From Synechococcus sp. JA-3-3Ab (GTDB lineage Bacteria > Cyanobacteriota > Cyanobacteriia > Thermostichales > Thermostichaceae): a stretch of DNA of 64,000 nucleotides. Location: the NCBI RefSeq assembly GCF_000013205.1, contig NC_007775.1, positions 1,484,501 through 1,548,500 of the forward strand. The letters run 5' to 3'. Positions within the stretch are counted from its first letter, which is position 1. The number at the start of each line of letters is the position of its first letter. The translations under genes and the position numbers were made by a program. The notes under the pieces are model-generated. The model saw only the letters and a list, made by a program, of their open reading frames with translations. It searched no databases and was not told the origin of the DNA. This document shows, in pieces, positions 17,529-26,644 of the stretch.

Positions 17529-20393
17529 GGCTACGGCCGGGGGACGCAGTTCCTTGCCAGCCAGCGGCAGGAGCAGCCGGGCAACGGAGCGCCCATCCCC
17601 AGAGGAATAGAAGGAGAGCTGCCCTCCCATCCGCTGCAGTAGCCGTTGGCACAGGCCAAGTTCCAGGCCGGGGCTCGCCGAGAGCGGCGATTGGAAGAGG
17701 GGATCGGCGTAGATGACCTGTTGCGGATCCCATTGCAAGGCCGTCAGCAGGTGGGGATCGAAGCTGCCCTGATCCACCACCAGCAGCTCTGCATAGCCCT
17801 CTGTGGCTTGGCTCCACAGATCCAGCCGCCCCCCCTCCGGGCTGCGCAAGGCAGCGGCCAGCAGCACTTCCCAGAGGATCATCTCCAATCGCCCGACATC
17901 GCCCTGGACGACGAGGCTGAGGTCGCCGTGGGCGCGCGGCCACAGCTTGCGTTTTTGGGTCAGGCCCTCCACTCGGCGCAGGCTTTTGCGCACCAAGGTT
18001 GCTAGGGGCACCGACAGCAACTGCGGCTGCACCTGCCACGTTTCCGTCTGCAACAGCGGCTCGGCGAAGACGGCCAGATCCCGCAGCTCCCTGCCGATTT
18101 CCACCACCTTTTGCCAGCGGGTGGCCTCATCTCCCCGGATGCCCGGCACTTGGCCAAGGCGGCGCAGGCCGTCCAGCAGGGCATTTTGCAGATCCAGCAG
18201 GCGGCGGTGCTTGTACCAATTCAACTCGCTGAGCACCTCCTGCCGCTCCTGCAAAGTTTGCACCCAAAGCAAGCGCCGCAGCGTCCAGCCACAGGTTTGG
18301 GCCATCAACGTCACAGCCGCCTGCTCCTCTGCCTCCCAGACTCTGTCCGCCTCTGCTCCCAGGATCAAAACCCCCAGGGGCTCCGGCAGCGAGGGATCCG
18401 TCTCCCCCAAGGGCACCAGCAGCCAGGATCCCAGGCCCACCGAGTTTAACCAGGCGCGGCTGGCAGCCGGGATCTGGTCTTGGGCAAGCAGGAGGGGACC
18501 CCTCGCCTGCAGCGCAGCGGCCAGCAAGGGATCCTGCCGATTGATCTCAGTGGGGCCGCTGGGGCAGAACTCGGGGGCAGCGGCAAAGGGCGGCTGCAAG
18601 CAGGCCCGGCTCTCCCCCGGCTGCCAACTGACCACCAGCGCCAAAGGGATCTGGAGGAGTTGGGCCGCCTGTTGGGCGATGGTGGCGTAGAGAGCCTCAG
18701 GGGTGGCCAGGTTTTGCAAAGTCAGACAAGTGGCGATCAGGCCGCTGAGCAAGTGCTCTTGCCGTTCCTGCCGTTGCTGAGACCGAAGTTGCCGCAGGAG
18801 CAATCCCACTTGTTGGGCAGTCCCGCGCAGCAGTTGCCGTTCTTCTCGGCTCCAAGCCCTTGGCCGCGGGTGGAGCACTAGGATCAGCCCTTCGGGGGTG
18901 GCAGTGCCGCTGGCGCCGGTATGAGTCAGCATGAGGGAGCGCACCCCCAAAGGGGCCAGTTCTTGCCGCCAGGAGAGCAGGCGCAGATCCTGGTTGTAGT
19001 TTTCCGCCGCCACCACCTCGCTGCGCAGCAGATCCTGCCAGTCTTGCTCGCTTAAGGAGCTGAACTGCGGCGGCAGAGCCTGCTTGCCCTCGCTGCGGTA
19101 CTCGGAGAAGAGGCGGGGGTTCGGCCTATCGGGATCCACTGTCAGGACGGCCACCGCACTGGCTTGCAGACGCTGGCCCAGGCCGACGACGGCTTGCTGG
19201 AGAGCCTGCGGCAGCTCCGCCGGGTTGTAAAGCGAACGGCCCACCTGCTGCACAAACTCTTGCTCGTCGGCCAACTGGCGGATGCGGCGATCCAGATTTT
19301 CCAGGGGGGCGGCTAAGGCCAGCCCATTGGCGGCGGCGGCCACCAACTGGCGCTCCACAGCTTGCCAGGTGCGGGGCACATCCGATTGCACCCAAATGAA
19401 CCCCAGCAGATCTTTCTCCAGCAAGATGGGGGCGGCCAAGGCCGCCTGGGCCCGCAACTGCTGCATCAGCTTGAGGGGGATCTCGGAGCGGGTCGTCCCT
19501 GTGCCGCCTACCACCACCTGGCCATCGGCGAGGGTGTAGTACATATCTCCCAACTCCCGCAGCGAAAGGCCGCCATCTCCTGGCGACGCTGCTCCTGCTT
19601 TGGCCTCTTTGGACATGGGGGCAGGAGTAGGTGGCTGGCTGGGTCTAGAGGCGCTTCCATGGGGAACAAACCGCCCCCGGCTGCGCTCGTGCCAGTACAC
19701 CTGGATATGGACGGCGCCCAGGCAAGTCTGCAGCTCCTGCCTCACCAGGCTGACCCGTTCCTGCAGGGATCCCGCCTGGCATATCGCCGTTCCCAGCCTC
19801 AGGAGCGAATCCTCAAGGCGTTTTTCGCTCTGCTGCCTCCAGGCATTTTCCAGCTCCTGCAAAGAGGCGGCCAACTGGCCCAGCAAAATCCCCAGGAGCG
19901 CTTTCTCTTCCTCGCGGGTGGTAACCCCCCACATCTGGGATCCCAGCATCAGGATCCCCAGGCAGCGCCGCCGCCCTGCTGCTGAAAAGGGGTAGATGAA
20001 GCAGCCTTGGATCCCGCCCAGGCGCCTGGCTTCCCGCTGCCAAAGGCCCATGCGCGGCTCCTGGGAAAGATCGGGCACGCTGATGGGCCGCTGCTCGATC
20101 ACCACCTGCTCCAAGATCTCCCCCGGCTGCAGGGGATGCACCCCTCGCAAGAGAGTTGGCTCCTCCACAAGGCTAAACCCTCCCTGACCCAGCAACTGGT
20201 GATTTTGATAGTCATAAAAGGCCAGCCAGATCAGCGGCGCCCCAAACACCGCCTTGACATACTCCAGCGTGAGCTGAATGAGGGCATTGGCATCGCTCTG
20301 CTCCCGCATCTGTTGCAAGGTTGCCTGTAGGGCAACTAGGGGAGAGATGGCCCCAGCTCCACTGGAAGAATAGGGGGAAGGAGGTTGAACCAT
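17466..20393 (-). CDS. Multi-GAF signalling protein with a degenerate histidine-kinase core
   Basis: A 975-residue soluble protein. Four GAF-like domains can be traced at about residues 35-180, 195-360, 385-545 and 565-715, with no CxH-type chromophore motif noticed. A helical segment NWYKHRRLLDLQNALLDGL resembles a dimerisation helix, and the tail resembles an HATPase domain: VVDQGSFD for the G1 box and GLELGLCQRLLQRMGGQL for G2. The N box, which needs an Asn, reads ILWEVLLAAAL, so ATP hydrolysis or autophosphorylation is doubtful. Its last 21 codons overlap the end of the convergent EcfT gene by 63 bases. Confidence 0.8.
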   Translation of the reverse strand: MVQPPSPYSSSGAGAISPLVALQATLQQMREQSDANALIQLTLEYVKAVFGAPLIWLAFYDYQNHQLLGQGGFSLVEEPTLLRGVHPLQPGEILEQVVIEQRPISVPDLSQEPRMGLWQREARRLGGIQGCFIYPFSAAGRRRCLGILMLGSQMWGVTTREEEKALLGILLGQLAASLQELENAWRQQSEKRLEDSLLRLGTAICQAGSLQERVSLVRQELQTCLGAVHIQVYWHERSRGRFVPHGSASRPSQPPTPAPMSKEAKAGAASPGDGGLSLRELGDMYYTLADGQVVVGGTGTTRSEIPLKLMQQLRAQAALAAPILLEKDLLGFIWVQSDVPRTWQAVERQLVAAAANGLALAAPLENLDRRIRQLADEQEFVQQVGRSLYNPAELPQALQQAVVGLGQRLQASAVAVLTVDPDRPNPRLFSEYRSEGKQALPPQFSSLSEQDWQDLLRSEVVAAENYNQDLRLLSWRQELAPLGVRSLMLTHTGASGTATPEGLILVLHPRPRAWSREERQLLRGTAQQVGLLLRQLRSQQRQERQEHLLSGLIATCLTLQNLATPEALYATIAQQAAQLLQIPLALVVSWQPGESRACLQPPFAAAPEFCPSGPTEINRQDPLLAAALQARGPLLLAQDQIPAASRAWLNSVGLGSWLLVPLGETDPSLPEPLGVLILGAEADRVWEAEEQAAVTLMAQTCGWTLRRLLWVQTLQERQEVLSELNWYKHRRLLDLQNALLDGLRRLGQVPGIRGDEATRWQKVVEIGRELRDLAVFAEPLLQTETWQVQPQLLSVPLATLVRKSLRRVEGLTQKRKLWPRAHGDLSLVVQGDVGRLEMILWEVLLAAALRSPEGGRLDLWSQATEGYAELLVVDQGSFDPHLLTALQWDPQQVIYADPLFQSPLSASPGLELGLCQRLLQRMGGQLSFYSSGDGRSVARLLLPLAGKELRPPAVASGGQGPQQPKQGQQGQRPAI

Positions 20394-20549
20394 GGCCCGA
20401 CGTGGGTTATGCAGGTTTCTGCAGAGGGAAAGCGGCCGCAGCTTTCTCTTGGCCCACCTTAGCCATGCCGTTACTTGGGCGTCAGCCCCTCTCCCAGGAA
20501 AGGGGAAGCCCCTCTTGAAAATGGGGCTGCTGGGGAACCTAGGCCCTTT

Positions 20550-21170
20550 TCAAGGAGCTGGGAGCCGGGACCCGCGCAGTTTGGAGGTGTTGGTGACCAA
20601 GCTCTGCACAAAGCGTTGCAAGCGCTGGCGTAGGTTTTCGTCCTTGAGGTTGCCCTGCTCATCGAAGGCGCTCCAAGCCCGACCAATGGCAATCTGCTCC
20701 GGGATCGCCCAGCCATGCACCCACCGCACAATTAAACGCATCTGGTTGAGGGTATTGCTGTTGCTCTCACCGCCCAAAACGCTGATCAGCCCGAAGACCT
20801 TGCCCTCTAAGTGTTCAAAGCTCAAGAGATCGAGAGCATTCTTCAGGCTGCCGCTGATGCCGCCGTGGTACTCAGGGCTAGCCAGGATGATCCCATCGGC
20901 CCGCTTCATTGTTGCCCGCAAAACCTCCACGTCGGGATAGTCCGGGTAGGATTCCGAACCATCGGCAAAGGGCAACTTCATTTGCCGCAGGTCGAGGATG
21001 TGCAAGAGAAGCCTCAACCTCTCAAACTCGCGCCGCACCACCTCTAGCGCCTGATAAGTCAAAGAATTGGGCCGCAAGCTGCCGCCGATGGCCACGAAAC
21101 AAGCTCCAGAGGCTTCAGCCATGACGGCTTGCCAATCGACAGTAGGGGCTTGCAGGGTTGAAGGAGACAT
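20550..21170 (-). CDS. NAD(P)H-dependent FMN reductase-type flavoprotein
   Basis: A 206-residue flavodoxin-fold oxidoreductase. The phosphate-binding loop is GGSLRPNSLTYQAL, and the flavin-binding loop is SPEYHGGISGSLKNALDLL. GGESNSNTLNQMRLIVRW follows. The family reduces flavins, quinones or azo compounds with NAD(P)H in the cytosol; the natural substrate is not visible. An internal Met at residue 17 (MAEASGACF) is an alternative start. A 53-base gap separates it from the spermidine-synthase-like gene upstream on the same strand. Confidence 0.9.
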   Translation of the reverse strand: MSPSTLQAPTVDWQAVMAEASGACFVAIGGSLRPNSLTYQALEVVRREFERLRLLLHILDLRQMKLPFADGSESYPDYPDVEVLRATMKRADGIILASPEYHGGISGSLKNALDLLSFEHLEGKVFGLISVLGGESNSNTLNQMRLIVRWVHGWAIPEQIAIGRAWSAFDEQGNLKDENLRQRLQRFVQSLVTNTSKLRGSRLPAP

Positions 21171-21223
21171 AAGCCAGGCTCCTGAGCAGACATTAGTTAT
21201 GCTTCAAACAATCATAACTCATA

Positions 21224-23500
21224 CTAAATCTGCATTGTAAAGATTTCTTTAGCCGTCTTGCTGAATAAGGCTGACGCATTGCCGAAGCGTCGCGCAGCGA
21301 TAACAGCCGGATTCTGCTTCGGAGCTGGGATCTGGATATCTCCCAGCAGGGGAAGCTGGGGCCAGCGGATTACATGTAGCAGGTTGGAAAAATCATCTCG
21401 CCAGAGGGGATCCCCAGCTTGGGGCAAAAGGGGCTGCCAGGGATCCCAGTCTTGCCGGCCACCAGGGCTTTTGGCCATCAGCACCCAGTGGGAAGGGGCT
21501 AGCCCTGCCCGGCGCTGGGCGGCGGTGAGCTCTTCATGGGCTTGCTGCCAGGCGGGAAGCCGCAATGCTCTTGCCAAGGCGGCCAGCACTGGCGCCAAGT
21601 CCAGGTGGCGGTTGGTGATGTTAAAGAGCAGCCAGCCCTGGGGCTTGAGCTTGCGGAGGTAGAGGGTCAGGGCCTCCTGGGTAAGCAGATGCACCGGCAC
21701 GGCGTCGGAGCTGAAGGCATCTATCACCATCAGGTCGTAGCTGCCATCGGGGATCCCTTGCAGGCGGAGGCGGGCATCGCCCAGGATTACCCGCACCTGC
21801 GCCCGCCGGCTGGCCCAATCGAGATAGGGGAAGTAGCGGCCCGCCCAGTCGGCCACGGTGGGATCCAACTCGAAAAACGTCCACTCATCCCCTGGCTCGG
21901 CGTAGGCGGCCAAGGTGCCGATCCCCAGCCCCAGCACCGCCACCTGGGCCGGAGAAGAGGGCGGCTGCGCCCGCCACCGCTGGAACACCTGACCCACCGG
22001 CCCCTCGCGGGAAAAATAGGTGAGCGGCTCCAGGGCCTTTTGGGGATCCAGGTTTTGGCTGCCGTGCAGGGTGGTGCCGTGGAGCAGGCTGCGGAAGGAT
22101 CCGTCCTCAGCGTGGTATTCCACAATCCGGTGGAGGCCAAAGGCGCTGCGCTCCTCGGCCACCACCTGGAGCCCCGGCGGCAGCCAGGTTTGTCCTAGCA
22201 GCAACACTAGACCCATCCCTGTTCCCACCCAGCGCCTTCTGCTGCCTTCTCCTACAGACCCCAGAAGGGCCATCCCCAGAGCCAAGCCCCCAGCGGCTCC
22301 AAGGCGAAAGAGCGCCTGAGGACGAAAGCCCAACAGCAACAAAGGCAAGAGCAACCCCAGCCCTAGCGACAGGCCCAGCCGCCCTCCCCGTGCCGCTAAG
22401 GCCGCCAGCGACACCCCCAAGAGCAGGGGGTACTCCAGTAAGGTCTCAAACATCTGCGGCGCCAGCAAAGCGGAGAACAGCCCTCCCAAGCTGCCTCCCA
22501 CAGCCAGCCACAGGTAAAACTGCGTCAACTGCTGGGCGGGTGGACGGGATCTGGCCAACTGACTGTGACAGGCCCAGCTCACCAGGCCAAAAGCCCCCAG
22601 ATGTAGCGGCAACACCCAAAACCAAGGTCTCGCCCAGCCCAGAACCTGGGCCCCTAGCGCTCCACAGGCCAGCAGAGCCGTTGTCCCTAAAGCCAAGTCA
22701 TTGGGGTAGAGGCCGCCGAAGGCCAGTATGAAGGTCATGAGGTAAAGGCTCAGGGGAACGGCCCACAGCAGGGGCACCGCCGCCACGTCGGTGGTCAAGA
22801 GGGTGGTGGCCGCCACCAACAGGCCCGCCGGCAAAAAGGCCCAGCCGGCCCAGCGCCAACGCTCCCGCCAGGAGACGGGGGGGATCTCCTCCACGGGATC
22901 TCCCCTCGGGAAAGTCACCTCCCGCCCGTTCAGCATGAGCCCCACCCCACCCAGCAGCACCAGCGCTGCGACCAGAGCGTAGGATCCCGTCCACAGGTGG
23001 GTTTGCCCCGACAGAGACAACCGCGGCTCCAAGAGCAGCGGATAGCCCAGCAGCCCCGCTAGGCTGCCGGCATTGCTGGCCACGTAGAGCCCGTAGGGAT
23101 CCCTTTTCGCCTCTCCCAGCGCCCGCTGCAGCAACGGCGTCGTCCCCGACAGGAGAAGCAAGGGTACTCCCGCCCTTGCTGTCAAGTCAGCCAACAGAGC
23201 TAGGGAAGGGAAGACCCCTTCCAGTTGGCCAGGGATCCCAAACTGAAAGGGCAAAAACTTCAGCCCCGCCAGCAGGAGGATCCCGTGCAGCAGCACGCCC
23301 CAGCCGGGAGCGAGCCCTCGCCCCAGCCGGTCTGCCCACAGGTAGCCCAGCAGCAAAGCGAGCTGGAAAAAGACCAGGCAGGTATTCCAAACCAGGGGGG
23401 ATCCCCCCCAGAGCGGCAGCAGCAATTTGCCCACCAACAACTGCCCCCAAAAAAGGCAAAAGGCGCTGCCGAACAACGTGAGGCCAACCAGCAAAACCAC
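21224..23500 (-). CDS. Fused membrane transporter-like/spermidine-synthase-like protein
   Basis: A 758-residue protein. Residues 1-440 contain at least ten hydrophobic segments resembling a major-facilitator-like membrane module, starting FGSAFCLFWGQLLVGK. Residues 460-720 resemble a spermidine synthase methyltransferase-fold domain: VAVLGLGIGTLAAYAEP, FFELDPTVADWA, RVILGDARLRLQ and DLMVIDAFSSDAVPVHL. The DxxE/DA motifs for aminopropyl transfer are in the spermidine-synthase positions. Fused MFS/spermidine-synthase proteins are known in bacteria, mostly without proven function. Confidence 0.85.
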   Translation of the reverse strand: MVLLVGLTLFGSAFCLFWGQLLVGKLLLPLWGGSPLVWNTCLVFFQLALLLGYLWADRLGRGLAPGWGVLLHGILLLAGLKFLPFQFGIPGQLEGVFPSLALLADLTARAGVPLLLLSGTTPLLQRALGEAKRDPYGLYVASNAGSLAGLLGYPLLLEPRLSLSGQTHLWTGSYALVAALVLLGGVGLMLNGREVTFPRGDPVEEIPPVSWRERWRWAGWAFLPAGLLVAATTLLTTDVAAVPLLWAVPLSLYLMTFILAFGGLYPNDLALGTTALLACGALGAQVLGWARPWFWVLPLHLGAFGLVSWACHSQLARSRPPAQQLTQFYLWLAVGGSLGGLFSALLAPQMFETLLEYPLLLGVSLAALAARGGRLGLSLGLGLLLPLLLLGFRPQALFRLGAAGGLALGMALLGSVGEGSRRRWVGTGMGLVLLLGQTWLPPGLQVVAEERSAFGLHRIVEYHAEDGSFRSLLHGTTLHGSQNLDPQKALEPLTYFSREGPVGQVFQRWRAQPPSSPAQVAVLGLGIGTLAAYAEPGDEWTFFELDPTVADWAGRYFPYLDWASRRAQVRVILGDARLRLQGIPDGSYDLMVIDAFSSDAVPVHLLTQEALTLYLRKLKPQGWLLFNITNRHLDLAPVLAALARALRLPAWQQAHEELTAAQRRAGLAPSHWVLMAKSPGGRQDWDPWQPLLPQAGDPLWRDDFSNLLHVIRWPQLPLLGDIQIPAPKQNPAVIAARRFGNASALFSKTAKEIFTMQI

Positions 23501-23619
23501 AGCCGTGCCCCCAACCCCTGGCTGTCAGTTCTAAGAAGCTTGGATGCCGGTGCTGGATTCAGGGGCGGATCCCAGCAGCCGCGAACCTCCGCCCGCCCAA
23601 GGGAAGTTGCAAACCCAGC

Positions 23620-24381
23620 TCAGCGGCTCATCACCTGTAGGGGAAAGCGTTCGGCCAACTCCCCTTCCACCTTGGGTAGCCATTCTTCTTGGAACACCCA
23701 CACCTGGCCCTGCTGCACGCGGCCATCCGGGTTTTGTGTTAGCTCCAGCCAATAGACAAACTGATCCCCCCGCAGCACCACGCCTTGGGTGGCCAGGGCA
23801 AGACTGTAGCCGGGATTGTTGGCCAAGGCTTCAGGGGCCGGGTAGCGGATCACCTCCACCGCCCGATCCAAATCGGCGGCGATCTCCGGCCCGTAGATCT
23901 CGCGAATGGCTTGGAAAAGATCCTCTGCCGTCAGCCCTTGCGGGCGAAAGAAGGTCATGCGCTCCGAGCGAATCGTCTCCCGATCCAGCGGGTTGATGAT
24001 CCGGCCCGGCGGGGCCACCGAGGCCAAAAAGGTAAATCGGGATCCATCCGGCTCCACGCGGTGAATGTTCAAGGTTTCGCCCGGGCGGGGCCGCAGCACA
24101 GGATTATTTCTCACCCAGGCCGCCGCTTGATCCGGCGATTGCCCAGGGATCCCCCATGCCGCCGATGGAAGGCCCACCACTGCCCAGCAGGCTATGGCCA
24201 AACCGATTGCGTCAGCGGGACGGAGTCCTTTCGCGTCGTCGGGACGCAGTCTTCTACCCCGGCCCGACAAAGTCCTTCCCCAGCTCGCGCCCAGGATTGG
24301 CCACGGATTACAATGCACCTTCTCAATCCTCCGGACAAACAAGACAAAATGCAAAACGAAAGGCGAAAATAATGTCCACAA
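23620..24381 (-). CDS. Exported hypothetical protein
   Basis: The frame has 253 codons; the first about 60 look non-coding in style (many Arg/Gly codons and part of a short repeat near 24217-24240). A signal-like stretch IGLAIACWAVVGLPSAAWG follows, with a cleavage region near AAWG, then a 170-residue soluble domain with the conserved-looking RLIN/RTIRSERMTFFRPQGL and RGDQFVYWLELTQNPDGRV. The true start is probably inside the frame, near 24210, but no good ATG is there. I do not recognise the family. Confidence 0.5.
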   Translation of the reverse strand: MWTLFSPFVLHFVLFVRRIEKVHCNPWPILGASWGRTLSGRGRRLRPDDAKGLRPADAIGLAIACWAVVGLPSAAWGIPGQSPDQAAAWVRNNPVLRPRPGETLNIHRVEPDGSRFTFLASVAPPGRIINPLDRETIRSERMTFFRPQGLTAEDLFQAIREIYGPEIAADLDRAVEVIRYPAPEALANNPGYSLALATQGVVLRGDQFVYWLELTQNPDGRVQQGQVWVFQEEWLPKVEGELAERFPLQVMSR

Positions 24382-24641
24382 AAAGCTAGAAGTTAACAGG
24401 CGGGCGTAGACAAGGCGACGTTTACCTCGGAGCGCACCCCGCTCTACCCATGTCTAGTGTATCTGGAGAGCGCAGCGGGATCGTTGCGCCTCAGCGCGAG
24501 CATTGCGGCCAATAGTGGCAAGGAGGCTTTGGCGAAATCCCCAAATCTCCGGGGTCACATCCCGCAAAACGTAAAAGATACCTTAAGATTAACGGTAAGC
24601 AAATCTCACACGCATCAGGTCAGCACCTCAGGAGGTAACCG

Positions 24642-25721
24642 ATGGCTCTCGTTCCCATGCGGATCCTGCTGGATCATGCCGCCGAACATGACTACGGCAT
24701 TCCGGCTTTCAACGTTAACAACATGGAGCAGATTCAAGCAATCATGCAAGCTGCCCATGAAACCAACAGTCCAGTCATCCTGCAAGCCTCTCGAGGGGCG
24801 CGCAAGTATGCGGGCGAGCACTTTTTGCGCCACCTGATCCTGGCGGCAGTGGAAACCTATCCCCACATTCCCGTCGCCATGCACCAAGACCACGGCAACA
24901 GCCCCGCCACCTGCTACTCCGCCATCCGCAACGGCTTCACCAGCGTCATGATGGATGGCTCCCTCAAAGAAGACGCCAAAACGCCGGCCAGCTATGAGTA
25001 CAACGTGGCCGTTACTGCCGAGGTGGTGAAGGTGGCCCACGCTGTCGGCGTGAGCGTGGAAGGAGAACTGGGCTGCCTGGGATCCCTGGAGACAGGCCGC
25101 GGGGAAGCAGAAGATGGCCACGGCGCTGAAGGGGCCCTCAGCCACGACCAACTGCTCACCGATCCGGATCAAGCCGTGGACTTTGTGGAGCAAACCCAAG
25201 TGGATGCGCTGGCTGTGGCCATCGGCACCAGCCACGGCGCCTACAAGTTCTCCCGCAAGCCCACGGGCGACATTCTCGACATGGAGCGCATCGCCGAGAT
25301 CCACCGCCGCCTGCCCAACACCCACCTGGTGATGCACGGTTCCTCGTCGGTGCCCAAGGAGCTCATCGACATCATCAACCAGTACGGCGGCTCCATTCCC
25401 GAAACCTACGGTGTGCCGCTGGAAGAAATTCAGCGGGGCATCAAAAACGGAGTGCGCAAAGTTAACATCGACACCGACAACCGTCTGGCCATCACGGCTG
25501 CGGTGCGCCGCGCCCTGGCCGAGAATCCGAAGGACTTTGATCCCCGCTCTTTCCTCAAGCCTTCTATCAAGGAAATGCAAAAAGTGTGCGCCGAGCGCTA
25601 CATCGCCTTCGGCTGTGCCGGCCACGGCACCAAAGTCCCGGTGGTTACCCTGGACGAGATGGCGGCCAAGTATGCTTCTGGCGCTTTGGCGGCTCAGGTG
25701 AAGAAGACGGTTGCGGTCTAG
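24642..25721 (+). CDS. fba: Class II fructose-1,6-bisphosphate aldolase
   Basis: A 359-residue zinc-dependent aldolase for glycolysis, gluconeogenesis and the Calvin cycle. Zinc ligands are visible in MHQDHGNS and in SHGAYKF and MHGSSSVP. The signature [14 protein letters not shown] and the substrate loop [12 protein letters not shown] are present. Length matches cyanobacterial class II enzymes (FbaA/CbbA). An excellent ribosome-binding site, AGGAGGT (24630-24636), precedes the ATG. A strong terminator follows at 25775. Confidence 0.97.
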   Translation: MALVPMRILLDHAAEHDYGIPAFNVNNMEQIQAIMQAAHETNSPVILQASRGARKYAGEHFLRHLILAAVETYPHIPVAMHQDHGNSPATCYSAIRNGFTSVMMDGSLKEDAKTPASYEYNVAVTAEVVKVAHAVGVSVEGELGCLGSLETGRGEAEDGHGAEGALSHDQLLTDPDQAVDFVEQTQVDALAVAIGTSHGAYKFSRKPTGDILDMERIAEIHRRLPNTHLVMHGSSSVPKELIDIINQYGGSIPETYGVPLEEIQRGIKNGVRKVNIDTDNRLAITAAVRRALAENPKDFDPRSFLKPSIKEMQKVCAERYIAFGCAGHGTKVPVVTLDEMAAKYASGALAAQVKKTVAV

Positions 25722-25774
25722 CCCTCACACCCAGCCGCTGCAGCCCAAAGGTTCTAACTCAATATCGACAGGTG

Positions 25775-25800
25775 AGGGGATCCTTTGTGGATCCCCTTTT
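25775..25800 (+). terminator. Rho-independent terminator of fba
   Basis: The arms AGGGGATCC (25775-25783) and GGATCCCCT (25789-25797) form a perfect 9-base stem with loop TTTGT, followed by a T-rich tail. It lies 54 bases after the aldolase stop. The stem uses the GGGATCCC-type core that is so common in this genome. Confidence 0.85.
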
Positions 25801-25830
25801 GCTTTGGAGGAACTTGATGCGTTTTGCCGG

Positions 25831-26064
25831 TCAGGCAGCTTTTGCTACAGAAGGTTTGTCCGCTTCGACTTGCTGGTTCAGCAACGCCAAAGTCAGGCGA
25901 TCCAGCATTTCCAAGTCGGCCTCAGAGTAGCGCCGCTGAAAGAGCAGCTCGTTGATGAGGTTTTCTTGCTGCAAACTGAGAAAGCCGCTGCGGAAAACTT
26001 GCTCCACGATTGCTTCGATACTAAGGGCCGGAGCAACAGGGAGAGAATTCAAAGAGGCATTCAT
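25831..26064 (-). CDS. Small conserved-type cyanobacterial protein
   Basis: A 77-residue protein with a central helical stretch (EQVFRSGFLSLQQENLINELL, then RRYSEADLEMLDRLTLALL). It has no membrane segment, metal motif or signal peptide. Small proteins of this helical type occur in many cyanobacteria, but their role is unknown. It follows the gene at 26105-26311 on the same strand after 40 bases, so the two are likely co-transcribed. Confidence 0.65.
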   Translation of the reverse strand: MNASLNSLPVAPALSIEAIVEQVFRSGFLSLQQENLINELLFQRRYSEADLEMLDRLTLALLNQQVEADKPSVAKAA

Positions 26065-26104
26065 GGTCGTTTCCGTTTGAGAGGGTTCGTTCGAGAGTTC
26101 CCGA

Positions 26105-26311
26105 TTACTTGTGCCGAGGAACGAGATAGCGCTGCTCGATCTGCTCCCTCCAGGAACGGGCGACCTCAGTCTGCAGCTTGTCTACAGCAGAAGCATCGTC
26201 CTGCCACTTGAGGGAAACCCCCAGTAGCTCCCCCATGGGAAAGTGCTCGCTCAGCAACGCCGCCAAGCGGTAAGTACGGTAATCTAGCGTTAGATCTACA
26301 CCAGCTTGCAT
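26105..26311 (-). CDS. Small hypothetical protein
   Basis: A 68-residue protein starting MQAGVDLTLDYRTYRLAALL. I chose the ATG at 26311 because GGAGGA lies about 7 bases upstream on the minus strand; the longer frame from 26452 adds an unlikely leader. The C-terminal half (DDASAVDKLQTEVARSWREQ) is helical and charged. No known family is recognised. It is probably co-transcribed with the next gene (25831-26064). Confidence 0.6.
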   Translation of the reverse strand: MQAGVDLTLDYRTYRLAALLSEHFPMGELLGVSLKWQDDASAVDKLQTEVARSWREQIEQRYLVPRHK

Positions 26312-26469
26312 CTGTATTTCCTCCGCATTTCCAACGTTTACGTCCCCATCATAGCCCAAATATCCGTAAAAAAACGGAAAACACCGAGAATCCACGTACG
26401 CGATTTCTAGGATTTTTCTACGCCATTTGGCGGATAGCGGCGGGGATCCCACGGAGCTGTGGGGTGAGT

Positions 26470-26640
26470 TCAGGGATCCCAGCTCAGCAGAGCCGCGGTT
26501 GCGGCGGCCAGGGTGGCGGCGTTGAAGGGCTTGCTGGTGAGGTCATTGGCTCCCAGCCGAGCAAAGAGGCAGCCCGGGCATCCCTGATCCCAGGAGTTCT
26601 CTGGATTACAGGGATCCCCTCCATTGCCGCCCGGAGGTCG
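26470..26640 (-). pseudogene. Relic of a response-regulator receiver domain
   Basis: The minus strand encodes AMEGIPVI in one frame, then in another frame ARLGANDLTSKPFNAATL, ending in a TGA at 26470-26472. The pattern of IPVI followed about 25 residues later by LGANDyltKPF is the C-terminal half of CheY-like receivers, including the conserved Lys. A frameshift near 26570 separates the two parts, and the N-terminal half with the phosphorylated Asp is absent. The remnant lies next to sufU and cannot make a working protein. Confidence 0.55.
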
Positions 26641-26644
26641 GAAC

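Noticed and set aside
24615-25625. 336-codon minus-strand frame opposite fba
   Set aside because: Antisense shadow of the class II aldolase; no ribosome-binding site or domain pattern.
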